Below, one piece after another: positions 8,709 through 19,915 of a DNA stretch of 61,747 bases; position 1 is the first letter of the stretch; every line of letters begins with the position of its first letter. The DNA lies in the NCBI GenBank assembly GCA_016790695.1, contig JAEUOS010000067.1, forward strand, positions 1 to 61,747. The letters are read 5' to 3'. Source of the DNA: Burkholderiales bacterium (GTDB taxonomy: Bacteria; Pseudomonadota; Gammaproteobacteria; Burkholderiales; JAEUOS01). The position numbers and the translations under genes were made by a program. The notes under the pieces are model-generated. The model was not told the origin of the DNA, did not search any database, and saw only the letters and a list, made by a program, of their open reading frames with translations.

Positions 8709-9628
8709 ACCAGCCACCCGCCGTCGCGCCGCGCCACCCCGCTCCTGACCAGTTCCCCGGCCAGCAGGTCGGCGAGCGCCGCATCGTCGAGCCGGAACAG
8801 CGCGCGATTGATGTCGGCCACCAGCGCCATGCCGGCCAGGCGCGCGCCGAGCGTGGCGATCGCGATGCGCCCTTCGAGCATCAGCAGGAAGGCGAGGCTC
8901 ACCTTGGCGGCGTGGCGCAGCAGGCCGGCCGGATTCGCCTCGAGGCGCGCCAGTTGCGCCTCGGCGCGCGCGAGGGCGGCGCCGACGTCGGTGAACGGCG
9001 CGCCGTGGCCGGGGATCACCAGGCGCGGCGCGAGGTCGCGGATGGTCGCGAGCGTGGCGCGCTGCGCGGCGACGGCGAGCGCATGGTCGCCCGCCGGCGG
9101 CAGCGCCGGGAACAGCACGCCGAAACCCTGTCCCCAGAGCGCGTCGGCGGAGATCAGGATGCCCTCCGCCGCGCACCACAGCATCAGCGATTCCATGTCG
9201 TGGCCGGGGGAGGCGATCACCTGCCAGTCCAGTCCGCCCAGCGGCAGGCTGTCGCCCGCGCGCATGGTGTCGTCGAAGGCGAAGCGCTCGCACTCCTGCC
9301 CCATCGGCCCCAGGTGCAGCGCGGCGTCGTCCCAGGCAAGCACCACCGCGGCCTCGCCGGCGGGGATCGTGATGCGCGCCCCGGGCCAGGCGCGCGCAAG
9401 CGCGGCGTTGCCGCCGATGTGGTCGGAATGGCAGTGGGTGTTGACGATGCGCCCGAGCGGCTGGTCGCCCAGCACGCGGCGCACCAGCGCCACGGTCTGC
9501 TCGGCGTGCCGCGCGTAGCCGGTGTCGACCACGGCCGCCGCGCCGCCGGTGAAGACGATGTTGTTGGCGGAGACCCAGCCGCGCTCGAGCACCTGCATCG
9601 AGCGCGGCAGGCGCGCGGCCTCAGCCAT
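8693..9628 (-). CDS. MBL fold metallo-hydrolase
   Basis: The 311-residue protein has the metallo-beta-lactamase metal site THCHSDHIGG near residue 70. Further ligands lie in SPGHDMES, SADALWG and IPGHGAP. This is the glyoxalase II-like layout that binds two metal ions and hydrolyses thioesters or other esters. As the last gene of the liu-type run it may hydrolyse an acyl-CoA or a lactone, but the substrate cannot be read. The ATG at 9628 overlaps the end of the DUF1289 gene by 8 bp, indicating translational coupling. Confidence 0.88.
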   Translation of the reverse strand: MAEAARLPRSMQVLERGWVSANNIVFTGGAAAVVDTGYARHAEQTVALVRRVLGDQPLGRIVNTHCHSDHIGGNAALARAWPGARITIPAGEAAVVLAWDDAALHLGPMGQECERFAFDDTMRAGDSLPLGGLDWQVIASPGHDMESLMLWCAAEGILISADALWGQGFGVLFPALPPAGDHALAVAAQRATLATIRDLAPRLVIPGHGAPFTDVGAALARAEAQLARLEANPAGLLRHAAKVSLAFLLMLEGRIAIATLGARLAGMALVADINRALFRLDDAALADLLAGELVRSGVARRDGGWLVYVTP

Positions 9629-9836
9629 CGGTCGAGGCCGCCGCGGCGCGCAGGCGCCGCCACACCGCGCGCCGGGCGGCGTCGCTCGCCCGCGACCAGT
9701 TGGCGATCTCGTCGAGCGTGCGGCCGCAGCCGATGCACAGGCGGCCGTCGGCGTCCATGCGGCAGATGCCGACGCAGGGCGAGGGCACCGGCACGCCGTC
9801 GGCGAACTCCGGCAGGCCGTCAGTAGCCGCGGGCAC
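9621..9836 (-). CDS. DUF1289 small cysteine-rich protein
   Basis: This 71-residue protein carries the DUF1289 pattern SPCVGICRMD, then CIGCGRT and LDEIANWS. The four cysteines are likely to bind zinc or an iron-sulfur cluster. Function is unknown in the family. The GTG start at 9836 lies inside the end of the hydroxyacid reductase gene (17-bp overlap), and its stop overlaps the next ATG by 8 bp. It is therefore tightly packed in the operon. DUF1289 genes often sit beside metabolic genes of this kind in proteobacteria, which says little about its job. Confidence 0.85.
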   Translation of the reverse strand: MPAATDGLPEFADGVPVPSPCVGICRMDADGRLCIGCGRTLDEIANWSRASDAARRAVWRRLRAAAASTDG

Positions 9837-10746
9837 GATCGATCACGCCGACGACGGGCCGGCCCTGTTCCAGCGCGCGGATCTTGGCCGCGATCTGCTG
9901 CATCGACTCCTCGACCAGCGTCATCGCCGACACATGCGGGGTGACGACCACCCGGGGATGGCGCCACAGCGCGGAGGCGGCCGGCAGCGGCTCGACCGGG
10001 AACACGTCGAGCACCGCGCCGGCGAGGTGCGCATCGTCGAGCAGCGCGATCAGGTCGGCTTCCACCAGGTGGCCGCCGCGCGCGATGTTGACCAGCGCCG
10101 CGCCGCGCGGCAGCATGCCGAGCGTCTCCCGGTTCAGGATGCCGCGCGTCGCGTCGGTCAGCGGCAGCAGGCACACGAGCAGGCGCACCGGCGCGAGGAA
10201 CGCCGCCAGCGCCTGCGGCCCGGCGAAGCATTCGACCCCGGCGATCGCCTTCGGCGAGGCGCTCCAGCCGCGCACCGGGAAGCCGAGGTCGCGCATGAAG
10301 GCCGCGACGCGCGCGCCGAGCACGCCCAGGCCCATGATGCCGATCGGAAACGCGCCCCGCGCGCGCGGCGGCAGGCGGTCCCACAGCGCGTCGCGCTGCG
10401 CGCGCGCGTAGTCGTCCATGCGGCGCAGGAAATGGAACGCGCACCACGCGACGTACTCCTCCATCTGCGCGCCCATGCCGGCGTCGTCGAGGCGCACCAC
10501 CGGGACGTCGAGCGGCAGGTTGGTGTCGGCCAGGACGGCGTCGGCACCCGCGCCGATGTTGAGGATCGCCTTGAGCCGGCGCTGGCCGGCGAAGAAGGCC
10601 GCCGGCGGCTTCCAGCACACCGCGTAGTCGCACGCGGGAGCGCCGCCGGCCGCCCAGTCGTGGACGCGCGCCTCCGGCAGTGCCTGCGCGAGCGCGGCCA
10701 TCCACGGGCGAGGATCCGGCTCCTCGGCGAAGAACAGGACGTCCAC
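9820..10746 (-). CDS. ghrA: Glyoxylate/hydroxypyruvate reductase A-like D-2-hydroxyacid dehydrogenase
   Basis: The 308-residue NAD(P)-dependent enzyme of the D-isomer-specific 2-hydroxyacid dehydrogenase family reduces glyoxylate, hydroxypyruvate or similar 2-oxoacids. The nucleotide-binding motif is GIMGLGVLGARVA. The family signature VNIARGGHLVEADLIALL contains the substrate arginine, and the catalytic histidine is in TPHVSAMT. The ArgTrp-rich N-terminus (CWKPPAAFF) is typical of GhrA rather than PdxB or SerA. I chose the GTG at 10746, 11 bp after the carboxylase stop. Its presence in a branched-chain catabolic operon suggests a 2-oxoacid side reaction. Confidence 0.85.
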   Translation of the reverse strand: MDVLFFAEEPDPRPWMAALAQALPEARVHDWAAGGAPACDYAVCWKPPAAFFAGQRRLKAILNIGAGADAVLADTNLPLDVPVVRLDDAGMGAQMEEYVAWCAFHFLRRMDDYARAQRDALWDRLPPRARGAFPIGIMGLGVLGARVAAFMRDLGFPVRGWSASPKAIAGVECFAGPQALAAFLAPVRLLVCLLPLTDATRGILNRETLGMLPRGAALVNIARGGHLVEADLIALLDDAHLAGAVLDVFPVEPLPAASALWRHPRVVVTPHVSAMTLVEESMQQIAAKIRALEQGRPVVGVIDRARGY

Positions 10747-10757
10747 CGCGCCCCGCG

Positions 10758-12748
<1,991 letters not shown>

Positions 12749-12752
<4 letters not shown>

Positions 12753-13558
12753 TGTTCGCCCAGTTGCAGTTCGTTGACCCACGCGGGCTTGCGCTTCTCG
12801 AGGAACGAGGCGATGCCCTCCCTGCCTTCGGCCGAGGCGCGCGTCGCGGCGATCATCTTCGCGGTCTGGCCGCGCACCGCGGGCGTGAGCCGCGTGCCGC
12901 CGGAGAGCGCGAGCAGCTTCTTCGACTCGGCCAGCGCGCGCGGCCCGCCCTGCACCAGGTGGCCGAGGACCTCGTTGACGCGCGCGTCGAGTTCGTCCGG
13001 CGGGCAGATGTCCTGCACGAAGCCGATGCGGTAGGCCTCGGCCGCGTCGAAGCGCTCGGCGGTGAGGAAGTAGCGGCTCGCGGCGCGCTCGCCCATCGCG
13101 CGGATCACGTAGGGCGAGATGGTCGCGGGGATCAGGCCCAGCTTCACTTCCGACAGGCAGAACACCGCCTCGGTCGACGCCACCGCGATGTCGCAGGCGG
13201 CGACGAAGCCCATGCCGCCCGCGTAGGCGTTGCCGTGCACGCGCGCGACGGTGGGCTTGGGCAGGCTCGCCAGGATCCACAGGGTCTCGGCCAGGGCGGC
13301 GGCGTCGCGTTCGTTCTGCGCCTTGGTGTAGCCGGCCGCGCGCTTCATGTAGTTGAGGTCGCCGCCGGCGCAGAACGACTTGCCGTGGCCGGCCAGCACC
13401 AGCGCGCGCACGCCCCGGTCGCGCGCCATCGCCTTGAGCGCGGCGCGCAGCTCGCCCAGGACCACGTCGTTGAGCGCGTTGTGGATCTCGGGACGGTTGA
13501 ACCAGATCAGGCCCACGTGGTTGCGCGCCTCGACCTGCAGGGTGGTGAAGTTGGGCAT
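12749..13558 (-). CDS. liuC: Enoyl-CoA hydratase/isomerase (methylglutaconyl-CoA hydratase-like)
   Basis: This 269-residue crotonase-fold protein has the oxyanion-hole segments GKSFCAGGDLNYMK and YAGGMGFVAACDIAVA. The SEVKLGLIPATISPYVI segment is typical of methylglutaconyl-CoA hydratases. It would hydrate 3-methylglutaconyl-CoA to HMG-CoA after the carboxylase step. It lies between the two carboxylase subunit genes, 17 bp after liuB and overlapping liuD by 4 bp, which is the classical liu order. The HMG-CoA lyase needed to finish the pathway is not in the window. Confidence 0.9.
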
Positions 13559-13575
13559 CGCCGGCTGCTCCGGGT

Positions 13576-15183
13576 TCACATGCGGAAGACGCCGAACGAG
13601 GTCTTCTCGATCGGCGCGTTGAGCGCGGCCGACAGCGCGAGCCCGAGCACGCGGCGCGTGTCCACCGGGTCGATCACGCCGTCGTCCCACAGGCGCGCGC
13701 TGGCGAAGTACGGGTGGCCCTGGTGCTCGTACTGCTCGAGGATCGGCTTCTTGAACGCCGCCTCCTCGTCCGCGCTCCAGCTGCCGCCCTTGGCCTCGAT
13801 GCCGTCGCGCTTGACGGTGGCGAGCACCGAGGCCGCCTGCTGCCCGCCCATGATCGAGATGCGCGCGTTCGGCCACATCCACAGGAAGCGCGGCGCGTAG
13901 GCGCGCCCGCACATGCCGTAGTTGCCGGCGCCGAAGCTGCCGCCGATGATCACGGTGAACTTCGGCACCTTCGCCGTCGCCACCGCGGTCACCAGCTTGG
14001 CGCCGTCGCGCGCGATGCCGCCGGACTCGTACTTCCTGCCGACCATGAAGCCGGTGATGGTCTGCAGGAACAGCAGCGGGATGCCGCGCTGCGCGCACAG
14101 CTCGATGAAGTGCGCGCCCTTGAGCGCGGACTCCGAATACAGGATGCCGTTGTTGGCGAGGATGCCGACCGGCATGCCGTGGATGCGCGCGAAGCCGGTG
14201 ACCAGCGTGGTGCCGTAGCGCGACTTGAACTCGTCGAGCTCGGAGCCGTCGACGATGCGCGCGATCACCTCGCGCACGTCGTAGGGCTTGCGCGGATCGG
14301 CGGAGACCACGCCGTAGAGCTCCTCGGCGGGGTAGAGCGGCGCGCGCGCGGCGGCGATCTCGAGCGACGGGCGCTTGACGCGGTTCAGGTTCGCGACGAT
14401 GCGCCGCGCGATCGCCAGCGCGTGGGCGTCGTTCTTCGCGAGGTGGTCGGCCACCCCGGAGACGCGCGTGTGGACGTCGCCGCCGCCGAGCTCCTCGGCA
14501 CTGACCACCTCGCCGGTCGCGGCCTTCACCAGCGGCGGGCCGCCGAGGAAGATCGTGCCCTGGTTGCGGACGATGATGGTCTCGTCGCTCATCGCCGGCA
14601 CGTAGGCGCCGCCGGCGGTGCACGAGCCCATCACCACCGCGATCTGCGGGATGCCGCGCGCGGACAGGTTGGCCTGGTTGTAGAAGATGCGGCCGAAGTG
14701 GTCGCGGTCGGGGAACACCTCGTCCTGCGTCGGCAGGTTGCCGCCGCCGGAATCGACCAGGTACACGCACGGCAGGTTGTTCTCGCCGGCGACCTCCTGC
14801 GCGCGCACGTGCTTCTTCACCGTCATCGGGAAGTAGGTGCCGCCCTTGACGGTCGCGTCGTTGCAGACGATCACGCACTCCTTGCCCGAGACCCGGCCGA
14901 TGCCGGTGATCACCCCCGCCCCCGGCGCCGCGTTGTGGTACATGTTGTAGGCGGCCAGCTGCGAGAACTCGAGGAACGGGGTGCCGGGGTCGAGCAGCTG
15001 CTCGACGCGCTCGCGCGGCAGGAGCTTGCCGCGCCCGACGTGCTTCTTGCGCGCGTCCTCCGGGCCGCCGCGCGCGATGTGCGCGACCTTCTCGCGCAGG
15101 TCCGCGACGGCCGCGCCGAGCGCGGCCGCGTTGGCGGCGTACTCGGGACTGCGCGGATTGATGCCGGTCTGAAGCGTGGCCAT
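13576..15183 (-). CDS. liuB: Methylcrotonyl-CoA carboxylase beta subunit (carboxyltransferase)
   Basis: The 535-residue carboxyltransferase subunit has the two crotonase-like halves of acyl-CoA carboxylases. Landmarks are [16 protein letters not shown] near the N-terminus, [32 protein letters not shown], and the C-terminal [15 protein letters not shown] and [10 protein letters not shown]. The length and the [13 protein letters not shown] segment fit methylcrotonyl-CoA carboxylase rather than propionyl-CoA carboxylase. The ATG at 15183 follows a good AAGGAG ribosome site 6 nt upstream. It heads the operon and lies just behind a LiuR-type palindrome. Confidence 0.94.
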   Translation of the reverse strand: MATLQTGINPRSPEYAANAAALGAAVADLREKVAHIARGGPEDARKKHVGRGKLLPRERVEQLLDPGTPFLEFSQLAAYNMYHNAAPGAGVITGIGRVSGKECVIVCNDATVKGGTYFPMTVKKHVRAQEVAGENNLPCVYLVDSGGGNLPTQDEVFPDRDHFGRIFYNQANLSARGIPQIAVVMGSCTAGGAYVPAMSDETIIVRNQGTIFLGGPPLVKAATGEVVSAEELGGGDVHTRVSGVADHLAKNDAHALAIARRIVANLNRVKRPSLEIAAARAPLYPAEELYGVVSADPRKPYDVREVIARIVDGSELDEFKSRYGTTLVTGFARIHGMPVGILANNGILYSESALKGAHFIELCAQRGIPLLFLQTITGFMVGRKYESGGIARDGAKLVTAVATAKVPKFTVIIGGSFGAGNYGMCGRAYAPRFLWMWPNARISIMGGQQAASVLATVKRDGIEAKGGSWSADEEAAFKKPILEQYEHQGHPYFASARLWDDGVIDPVDTRRVLGLALSAALNAPIEKTSFGVFRM

Positions 15184-15216
15184 GCGACTCCTTCGCGTGT
15201 GCGCGCGGCAAGGTTG

Positions 15217-15232
15217 ACGTTTACGTAAACGT
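15217..15232. promoter_or_regulatory. LiuR-like operator, perfect 16-bp palindrome
   Basis: ACGTTTACGTAAACGT is a perfect inverted repeat 33 bp upstream of liuB. One mismatched pair and two matching T/A pairs extend the symmetry to 15214-15235. It closely resembles the operator described for the MerR-family regulator LiuR of branched-chain amino acid catabolism in proteobacteria. No liuR gene is in the window, so the regulator must act from elsewhere. Confidence 0.8.
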
Positions 15233-15234
15233 TA

Positions 15235-15240
15235 ATTGTA
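15235..15240 (-). promoter_or_regulatory. Candidate -10 element for the liuBCD run
   Basis: Read on the minus strand this is TACAAT, directly upstream of the palindrome, which would then cover the transcription start. No good -35 hexamer is visible 17 bp further upstream. Confidence 0.4.
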
Positions 15241-15260
15241 GCAACCGCGCGCGCCGGCGC

Positions 15261-16103
15261 TCAGCCGCGCGCCGCGCCGCGCCCGCCGGCGCCGAGCGCG
15301 GCGCCGCCGACGATCGCCGCCATCGCGACGATCGCCGGCCAGCCGAGCGTGCCCTTGCCGCTGGCGGCGAGCCAGAGCGTCGACAGCAGCGGCGTCAGGT
15401 ACGCGAGCGTGCCGATGGCGCGCGGGTCGCCGCGCTTCATCGCCGCGTCCCAGGTGTAGAAGGCGATGCCGAGCGGGCCGACGCCGAGCGCGAGCAGCCA
15501 CGGCCAGTCGCCCGGCTGCAGCGCGACGCCCGGCTCGAACAGCGCGTGGCACGCGAGGGCCAGCACGCCCGAGACCGCGCAGAACGCGCCGACCGTGCCG
15601 GTCGGGAACGCCGGCAGCCGGCGGGTCGCGAGCGAGTAGGTCGACCAGATCAGCGCCGAGCCGAGCGCGCAGGCGTAGCCGAACAGGTGCGCGGCCTCGA
15701 CCGCGAAGCGCCCGCCGGTGGCGAGCAGCGCCGCGCCGCCGAAGCCGAGCGCGCCGGCGGTCAGGTGGCGCGCGGTCAGGCGCGTCCCCGGCACGATCAG
15801 CGGCGCCAGCACCACGATCAGGAGCGGCCACAGGTAGTTGACGAGGTTGGCCTCGACGGCCGGCGCGTGGCGCAGCGCCGTGAACAGCAGGAAGTGGAAC
15901 CCGAACAGGCCGTAGACGCCGAGCAGCAGCAGCCCGGGGCCGGCGCTGCGCCAGTCGCGCCAGCGCGGCAGGCCGCACGCCGCGCCGATCAGCAGGCACA
16001 GGCCGACGAGGAGGAACGGCGGCAGGCGCGCGAGCTCGAGGCTGAGCCACGCGACGGTCGACCACAGCAGGATCGACACCAGGGCGAGCGCGATCGGCGA
16101 CAC
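15261..16103 (-). CDS. EamA/DMT family transporter (YddG-like exporter)
   Basis: The 280-residue inner-membrane protein has about ten hydrophobic segments in two EamA repeats. They start at IALALVSILLWSTVAWLSL and at FGYACALGSALIWSTYSLA. The pairing and the LLWSTVAWL segment resemble YddG-type aromatic amino acid and metabolite exporters. The substrate cannot be deduced. The GTG at 16103 is the only start that keeps the first segment; no clear ribosome site precedes it. It lies 16 bp downstream of livF on the same strand and may be read through from the liv operon. Confidence 0.82.
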   Translation of the reverse strand: MSPIALALVSILLWSTVAWLSLELARLPPFLLVGLCLLIGAACGLPRWRDWRSAGPGLLLLGVYGLFGFHFLLFTALRHAPAVEANLVNYLWPLLIVVLAPLIVPGTRLTARHLTAGALGFGGAALLATGGRFAVEAAHLFGYACALGSALIWSTYSLATRRLPAFPTGTVGAFCAVSGVLALACHALFEPGVALQPGDWPWLLALGVGPLGIAFYTWDAAMKRGDPRAIGTLAYLTPLLSTLWLAASGKGTLGWPAIVAMAAIVGGAALGAGGRGAARG

Positions 16104-16119
16104 CGGTGCGGCGCCGGCG

Positions 16120-16893
16120 CTAGCGCCAGGTCTTCTTCTTCTTCCAGCGCCGGTGGCCGCGCGCGCTCTGCTCCTTCATGCCGAGGTAGAACTCCTTGAT
16201 GTCCTCCTTCTGCATGAGGTTGGCGCAGGTGTCTTCCATCACGATGCGGCCGACCTCGAGCACGTAGCCGAAGTCGGCGGTCTTCAGCGCCATCTGCGCG
16301 TTCTGCTCGACCAGCAGGATGGTCGTGCCGCGCTCGCGGTTGATGCGCACGATGATCTCGAAGATCTCCTTGGTCAGCAGCGGCGAGAGCCCGAGCGAGG
16401 GCTCGTCGAGCAGCATCAACCGGGGCGCCGAGAGCAGCGCGCGCGCGATCGCGAGCATCTGCTGCTGGCCGCCGGAGAGCAGCCCCGCGTCCTGCTTCGC
16501 GCGCTCCTTGAGGATCGGGAAGTAGCCGTACACCGCCTCCATGTCGCGCGCGACGCCGTCGCGGTCGCTGCGGGTGTACGCGCCCATCCGGAGGTTGTCC
16601 TCGACCGAAAGCAGCGGGAACACCTCGCGCCCCTCGGGCACGTGGCTGATGCCGGCGCGGACGATGCGGTCGGCCTCCCAGCCGGCGATCTCCTTCCCGG
16701 CGTAGGTGATCTGCCCCTTGTTCGGGTCGATGATCCCGGAGATGGTCTTGAGGATGGTGCTCTTGCCGGCGCCGTTGCCGCCGAGCACGGTCGCGATCTT
16801 GCCTTCGGCCACCGCGAGGCTGACGCCGCGCAGCGCCTGCACCGGCCCGTAGCTCGACTCGATGTTCTTGAGTTCCAGGATCGCGCCGCTCAT
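16120..16893 (-). CDS. livF: Branched-chain amino acid ABC transporter ATP-binding protein LivF
   Basis: The 257-residue ATPase has Walker A GGNGAGKST, signature LLSGGQQQMLAIARAL and Walker B RLMLLDEPS, and the compact LivF layout. The C-terminus carries a basic tail (RRWKKKKTWR), which I have seen in betaproteobacterial LivF copies and which may contact membrane or partner. It energises uptake together with LivG, LivM and LivH. It starts 91 bp after livG. No periplasmic binding protein (LivK) gene lies in the run. Confidence 0.93.
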   Translation of the reverse strand: MSGAILELKNIESSYGPVQALRGVSLAVAEGKIATVLGGNGAGKSTILKTISGIIDPNKGQITYAGKEIAGWEADRIVRAGISHVPEGREVFPLLSVEDNLRMGAYTRSDRDGVARDMEAVYGYFPILKERAKQDAGLLSGGQQQMLAIARALLSAPRLMLLDEPSLGLSPLLTKEIFEIIVRINRERGTTILLVEQNAQMALKTADFGYVLEVGRIVMEDTCANLMQKEDIKEFYLGMKEQSARGHRRWKKKKTWR

Positions 16894-16984
16894 CGGACCA
16901 CCCTCCCGCCGCCGCGCGGCACCGGCCCCGGGCGCCGCGCCCCGCCCGCTGCGGCGCGCGCCTCGTGCGGCCGTGCGGGCGCGC

Positions 16985-17749
16985 TCATTCCTGCTTCCCC
17001 AGGTAGGCCTCGATCACCCGCGGGTCGCTCTGCACCTCGCGCGAGGTGCCGAGCGCGAGCATCTCGCCCTGGTTCAGCGCCAGCACGCGGTCGGAGACGC
17101 GCGAGACCAGGCTCATGTCGTGCTCGACCATCAGCACGGTGATGCCGAGGTCCTTCTTGAGGTCCTCGATCCAGAAGGCCATGTCGTCGGACTCCTCGGG
17201 GTTCAGGCCCGAGGACGGCTCGTCGAGCAGCTGCAGCTTGGGGCCGGTGGTGAGCGCGCGCGCGAGCTCGACCACCTTGCGCACGCCGTAGGGCAGGCCG
17301 GCGACGAAGCTGTCGCGGTAGTGCTGCAGGTCGAGGAAGTCGATCACCTTCTCGGCCGCCTCGCGGTGCGCGATCTCGGCGCGCCGCACCGGCGGCAGGA
17401 ACAGCAGCTCCTGCCACAGCGCGGTGGTGCGGTGGGTGTGGCGGCCGATCAGCAGGTTCTGCAGCACCGTGGCGTGCTCGAACAGCTCGATGTTCTGGAA
17501 GGTGCGCGCGATCCCGAGGTTGGCGACGCGGTGCGGCGCCAGGCCGGTGATCTCCTGTCCCTCGAACAGGATGCGCCCGGAGGTCGGCGGGTAGATCAGG
17601 CTGATCAGGTTGAAGATCGTGGTCTTGCCGGCGCCGTTCGGGCCGATGATGGTGAACACCTCGCCGCGCTCGACCTCGAACGAGACGTTGGTGACCGCCT
17701 TCACCCCGCCGAACTGGATCGACAGGTTCTCGGCCGTGAAGAAGCTCAT
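16985..17749 (-). CDS. livG: Branched-chain amino acid ABC transporter ATP-binding protein LivG
   Basis: The 254-residue ATPase has Walker A GPNGAGKTT and the short LivG signature LPYGVRKVVELARAL. Walker B is LQLLDEPSSGLNPEE, and the H-loop EHDMSLV follows. The Tyr-Gly-containing signature in place of LSGGQ is characteristic of LivG. It lies between livM (61 bp upstream) and livF in the order H-M-G-F on the minus strand, consistent with one transcript. Confidence 0.93.
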   Translation of the reverse strand: MSFFTAENLSIQFGGVKAVTNVSFEVERGEVFTIIGPNGAGKTTIFNLISLIYPPTSGRILFEGQEITGLAPHRVANLGIARTFQNIELFEHATVLQNLLIGRHTHRTTALWQELLFLPPVRRAEIAHREAAEKVIDFLDLQHYRDSFVAGLPYGVRKVVELARALTTGPKLQLLDEPSSGLNPEESDDMAFWIEDLKKDLGITVLMVEHDMSLVSRVSDRVLALNQGEMLALGTSREVQSDPRVIEAYLGKQE

Positions 17750-17810
17750 CGCCCGCCCCCGGCGTGCCCGGCCGGCGGCGGCGCGCTCGCCGCGACGTTG
17801 CCGGCGCGGC

Positions 17811-18887
17811 TCATTTGAGTCGGTCCGATTTCATGTAGGCCTTCTGCCGCCGGAACATGCCGCCGCGATAGAACGGGAACAGCGAGAAGTAGGTGCGGAT
17901 CTTGACCCAGCGGCCGTAGATGCCGAGCGGCTCGAAGATCAGGAACGCGATCAGGATCAGCCCGAAGATGGTCGGCTGCAGGCCGGTCTGCTGCGCGATC
18001 GCGGTCGGCAGGTAGTCCTTCATGAACACGATCACCTGCGGCAGCGCGATGATGAAGGCGGCGCCGAACACCGCGCCGTGGAACGAGCCGAGGCCGCCGA
18101 TGAACACCAGGGTCGCCATCTCGATCGACACCAGCAGGTTGAACTGCTCGGGCGAGATGAACTGCACCTTGTGCGCGTACAGCGCGCCGGCGACGCCGGT
18201 CAGCGCGGCCGAGATCGCGAAGGAGATCGTCTTGTAGCGCGCGAGGTGGATGCCCATGCTCTGCGCCGAGATCTCCGAGTCGCGGATGGCGACGAAGGCG
18301 CGCCCGGTCGGGCTGCGCATCAGGTTGATCATGCCGAGGAAGATCACCGCCACCAGGCCCAGGCACAGGTAGTAGAAGCGGGCGTCGTTGTCGATGGCGA
18401 TGCCGAAGAAGTCGATCTGCTTGAGCTGCTTGCCGGAGTTGCCGCCGGTGACGTGCTCCCAGCGCGTGATCACCTCCTCGACGATGAAGCCGAAGGCCAT
18501 GGTGGCGATCGCCAGGTAGATGCCCTTCAGGCGCAGCGCCGGCATGCCGATGATGAACCCGGCGACGCCCGAGAGCAGCGCCGCGGCCGACAGCGAGACC
18601 GCGAACGGCACGCCCCGCGCCTGCAGCAGCGCCTCGGTGTAGGCGCCGACGGCGAGGAACGCCGCGTGGCCGAGCGAGATCTGCCCGGTGTAGCCGATCA
18701 GCAGCATCATGCCCGCGCCGATGATGCAGTAGATGAGGATGAACACCATCTGGCCGATCAGGTACTCGGGCAGCAGCACCGGCAGCGCGAGGAGCGCCGC
18801 CGCGAGCGCCACGTACCAGAACACCTGCACGCCGTCCTGGAACAGGCGGACGTCCTGCGCGTAGTCGGTCTTGAAGTAGAAGCGCAT
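17811..18887 (-). CDS. livM: Branched-chain amino acid ABC transporter permease LivM
   Basis: The 358-residue permease has about nine to ten membrane segments and the family landmarks LLIGYTGQISLGHAAFLAVGAY, MPALRLKGIYLAIATM and FIGGLGSFHGAVFGA. The first 35 residues and the last 40 are hydrophilic, the latter basic (SLFPFYRGGMFRRQK). It forms the membrane channel with LivH. The start ATG at 18887 overlaps the livH stop by one base (TGATG), a typical coupled junction. Confidence 0.93.
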   Translation of the reverse strand: MRFYFKTDYAQDVRLFQDGVQVFWYVALAAALLALPVLLPEYLIGQMVFILIYCIIGAGMMLLIGYTGQISLGHAAFLAVGAYTEALLQARGVPFAVSLSAAALLSGVAGFIIGMPALRLKGIYLAIATMAFGFIVEEVITRWEHVTGGNSGKQLKQIDFFGIAIDNDARFYYLCLGLVAVIFLGMINLMRSPTGRAFVAIRDSEISAQSMGIHLARYKTISFAISAALTGVAGALYAHKVQFISPEQFNLLVSIEMATLVFIGGLGSFHGAVFGAAFIIALPQVIVFMKDYLPTAIAQQTGLQPTIFGLILIAFLIFEPLGIYGRWVKIRTYFSLFPFYRGGMFRRQKAYMKSDRLK

Positions 18888-19765
18888 CAGACCTTCTTCC
18901 GCAGCTTTTCGCCGAACAGGCCCGAGGGCTTGAACATCAGCACCAGCAGCACGACGATGTAGGCCGCGATGTCCTTGAAGCCTTCCGGCAGGTAGAACCC
19001 GGAGAACGACTCGACCAGGCCGATGATGAGCCCGCCGACGATCGCGCCGGGAATGCTGCCGAAGCCGCCGACGACCGCCGCCGGGAACGCCTTCAGGCCG
19101 ATGAAGCCCATGTTGGCGTGCACGAAGGTGATCGGCGCGAGCAGGATGCCGGCGAAGGTCGCGACCGCGGCCGAGATGCCCCAGATCAGGGTGTTCACGC
19201 GCGCCACCGGGATGCCCATGTAGTAGGCGGCGAGCTGGTTCTGCGAGGTCGCCTGCATCGCGATGCCGATGCGCGTGAAGCGGAAGAACGCGAACAGCAC
19301 CGCGCACAGCGCCGCGGTCATGACGATGATCATCAGCTGCTCGAGCGAGATCGCGGCGCCGCCGATGTTGACCACCTTCTCGGCGAACGGGGTGGCGATC
19401 TTGTAGGTGTCGGTGCCCCAGCCGGGCGTCATCGTCACCACGCCGCGCATCACGTAGCCCACGCCGATGGTCACCATCACCACGGTGAACTGCGCCTGCC
19501 CCAGCACCGGGCGCAGGACGATGCGCTCGGCGGCCATGCCGAAGATCGCCATCACCGCGAGCGCGAAGACGATGCCGGCCCAGTAGGGCCAGCCCATGAG
19601 CGCGGTGGCGGTGTAGGCGAAGAAGCCGCCCAGCATCATCACGTCGCCCTGCGCGAAATTGACGGTCTCGGTGGCCTTGTAGATGAGCACGAAGCCCAGC
19701 GCCACCAGCGCGTAGACGCAGCCGATGGCGATGCCGCTCAAGGCAAGTTGTAGGAACTGCGCCAC
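18887..19765 (-). CDS. livH: Branched-chain amino acid ABC transporter permease LivH
   Basis: The 292-residue permease has about eight membrane segments and LivH landmarks: SGIAIGCVYALVALGFVLIY, NFAQGDVMMLGGF and VVGGFGSIPGAIVGG. It is the first gene of the liv run. The GTG start at 19765 is preceded by GGAG about 10 nt upstream, and a good promoter lies further up. The substrate could be branched-chain amino acids or, as for many Burkholderiales liv paralogues, an aromatic acid or amide. Confidence 0.93.
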   Translation of the reverse strand: MAQFLQLALSGIAIGCVYALVALGFVLIYKATETVNFAQGDVMMLGGFFAYTATALMGWPYWAGIVFALAVMAIFGMAAERIVLRPVLGQAQFTVVMVTIGVGYVMRGVVTMTPGWGTDTYKIATPFAEKVVNIGGAAISLEQLMIIVMTAALCAVLFAFFRFTRIGIAMQATSQNQLAAYYMGIPVARVNTLIWGISAAVATFAGILLAPITFVHANMGFIGLKAFPAAVVGGFGSIPGAIVGGLIIGLVESFSGFYLPEGFKDIAAYIVVLLVLMFKPSGLFGEKLRKKV

Positions 19766-19834
19766 CTGGGGTCGTCTCCGTCCGCGCCCGCCGCCGTGGA
19801 TTTGTGGTCTTCTCGCCTCCGGCGGGCGAGCCGA

Positions 19835-19863
19835 AGACTACCTGCGCCCGCAGCCGGCGTCAA
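19835..19863 (-). promoter_or_regulatory. Sigma-70 promoter of the livHMGF run
   Basis: On the minus strand TTGACG (19858-19863) and TAGTCT (19835-19840) are separated by exactly 17 bp. They lie 70 bp upstream of the livH GTG in the 150-bp spacer after the malonyl-CoA decarboxylase gene. A small inverted repeat (CTCGCC and GGCGAG, 19812-19830) follows in the leader. Confidence 0.55.
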
Positions 19864-19915
19864 TCTGGCAAACCCTAAGTCGGCGGCACGCCGCCGCCCC
19901 GGCCGCGGGCGCGCC

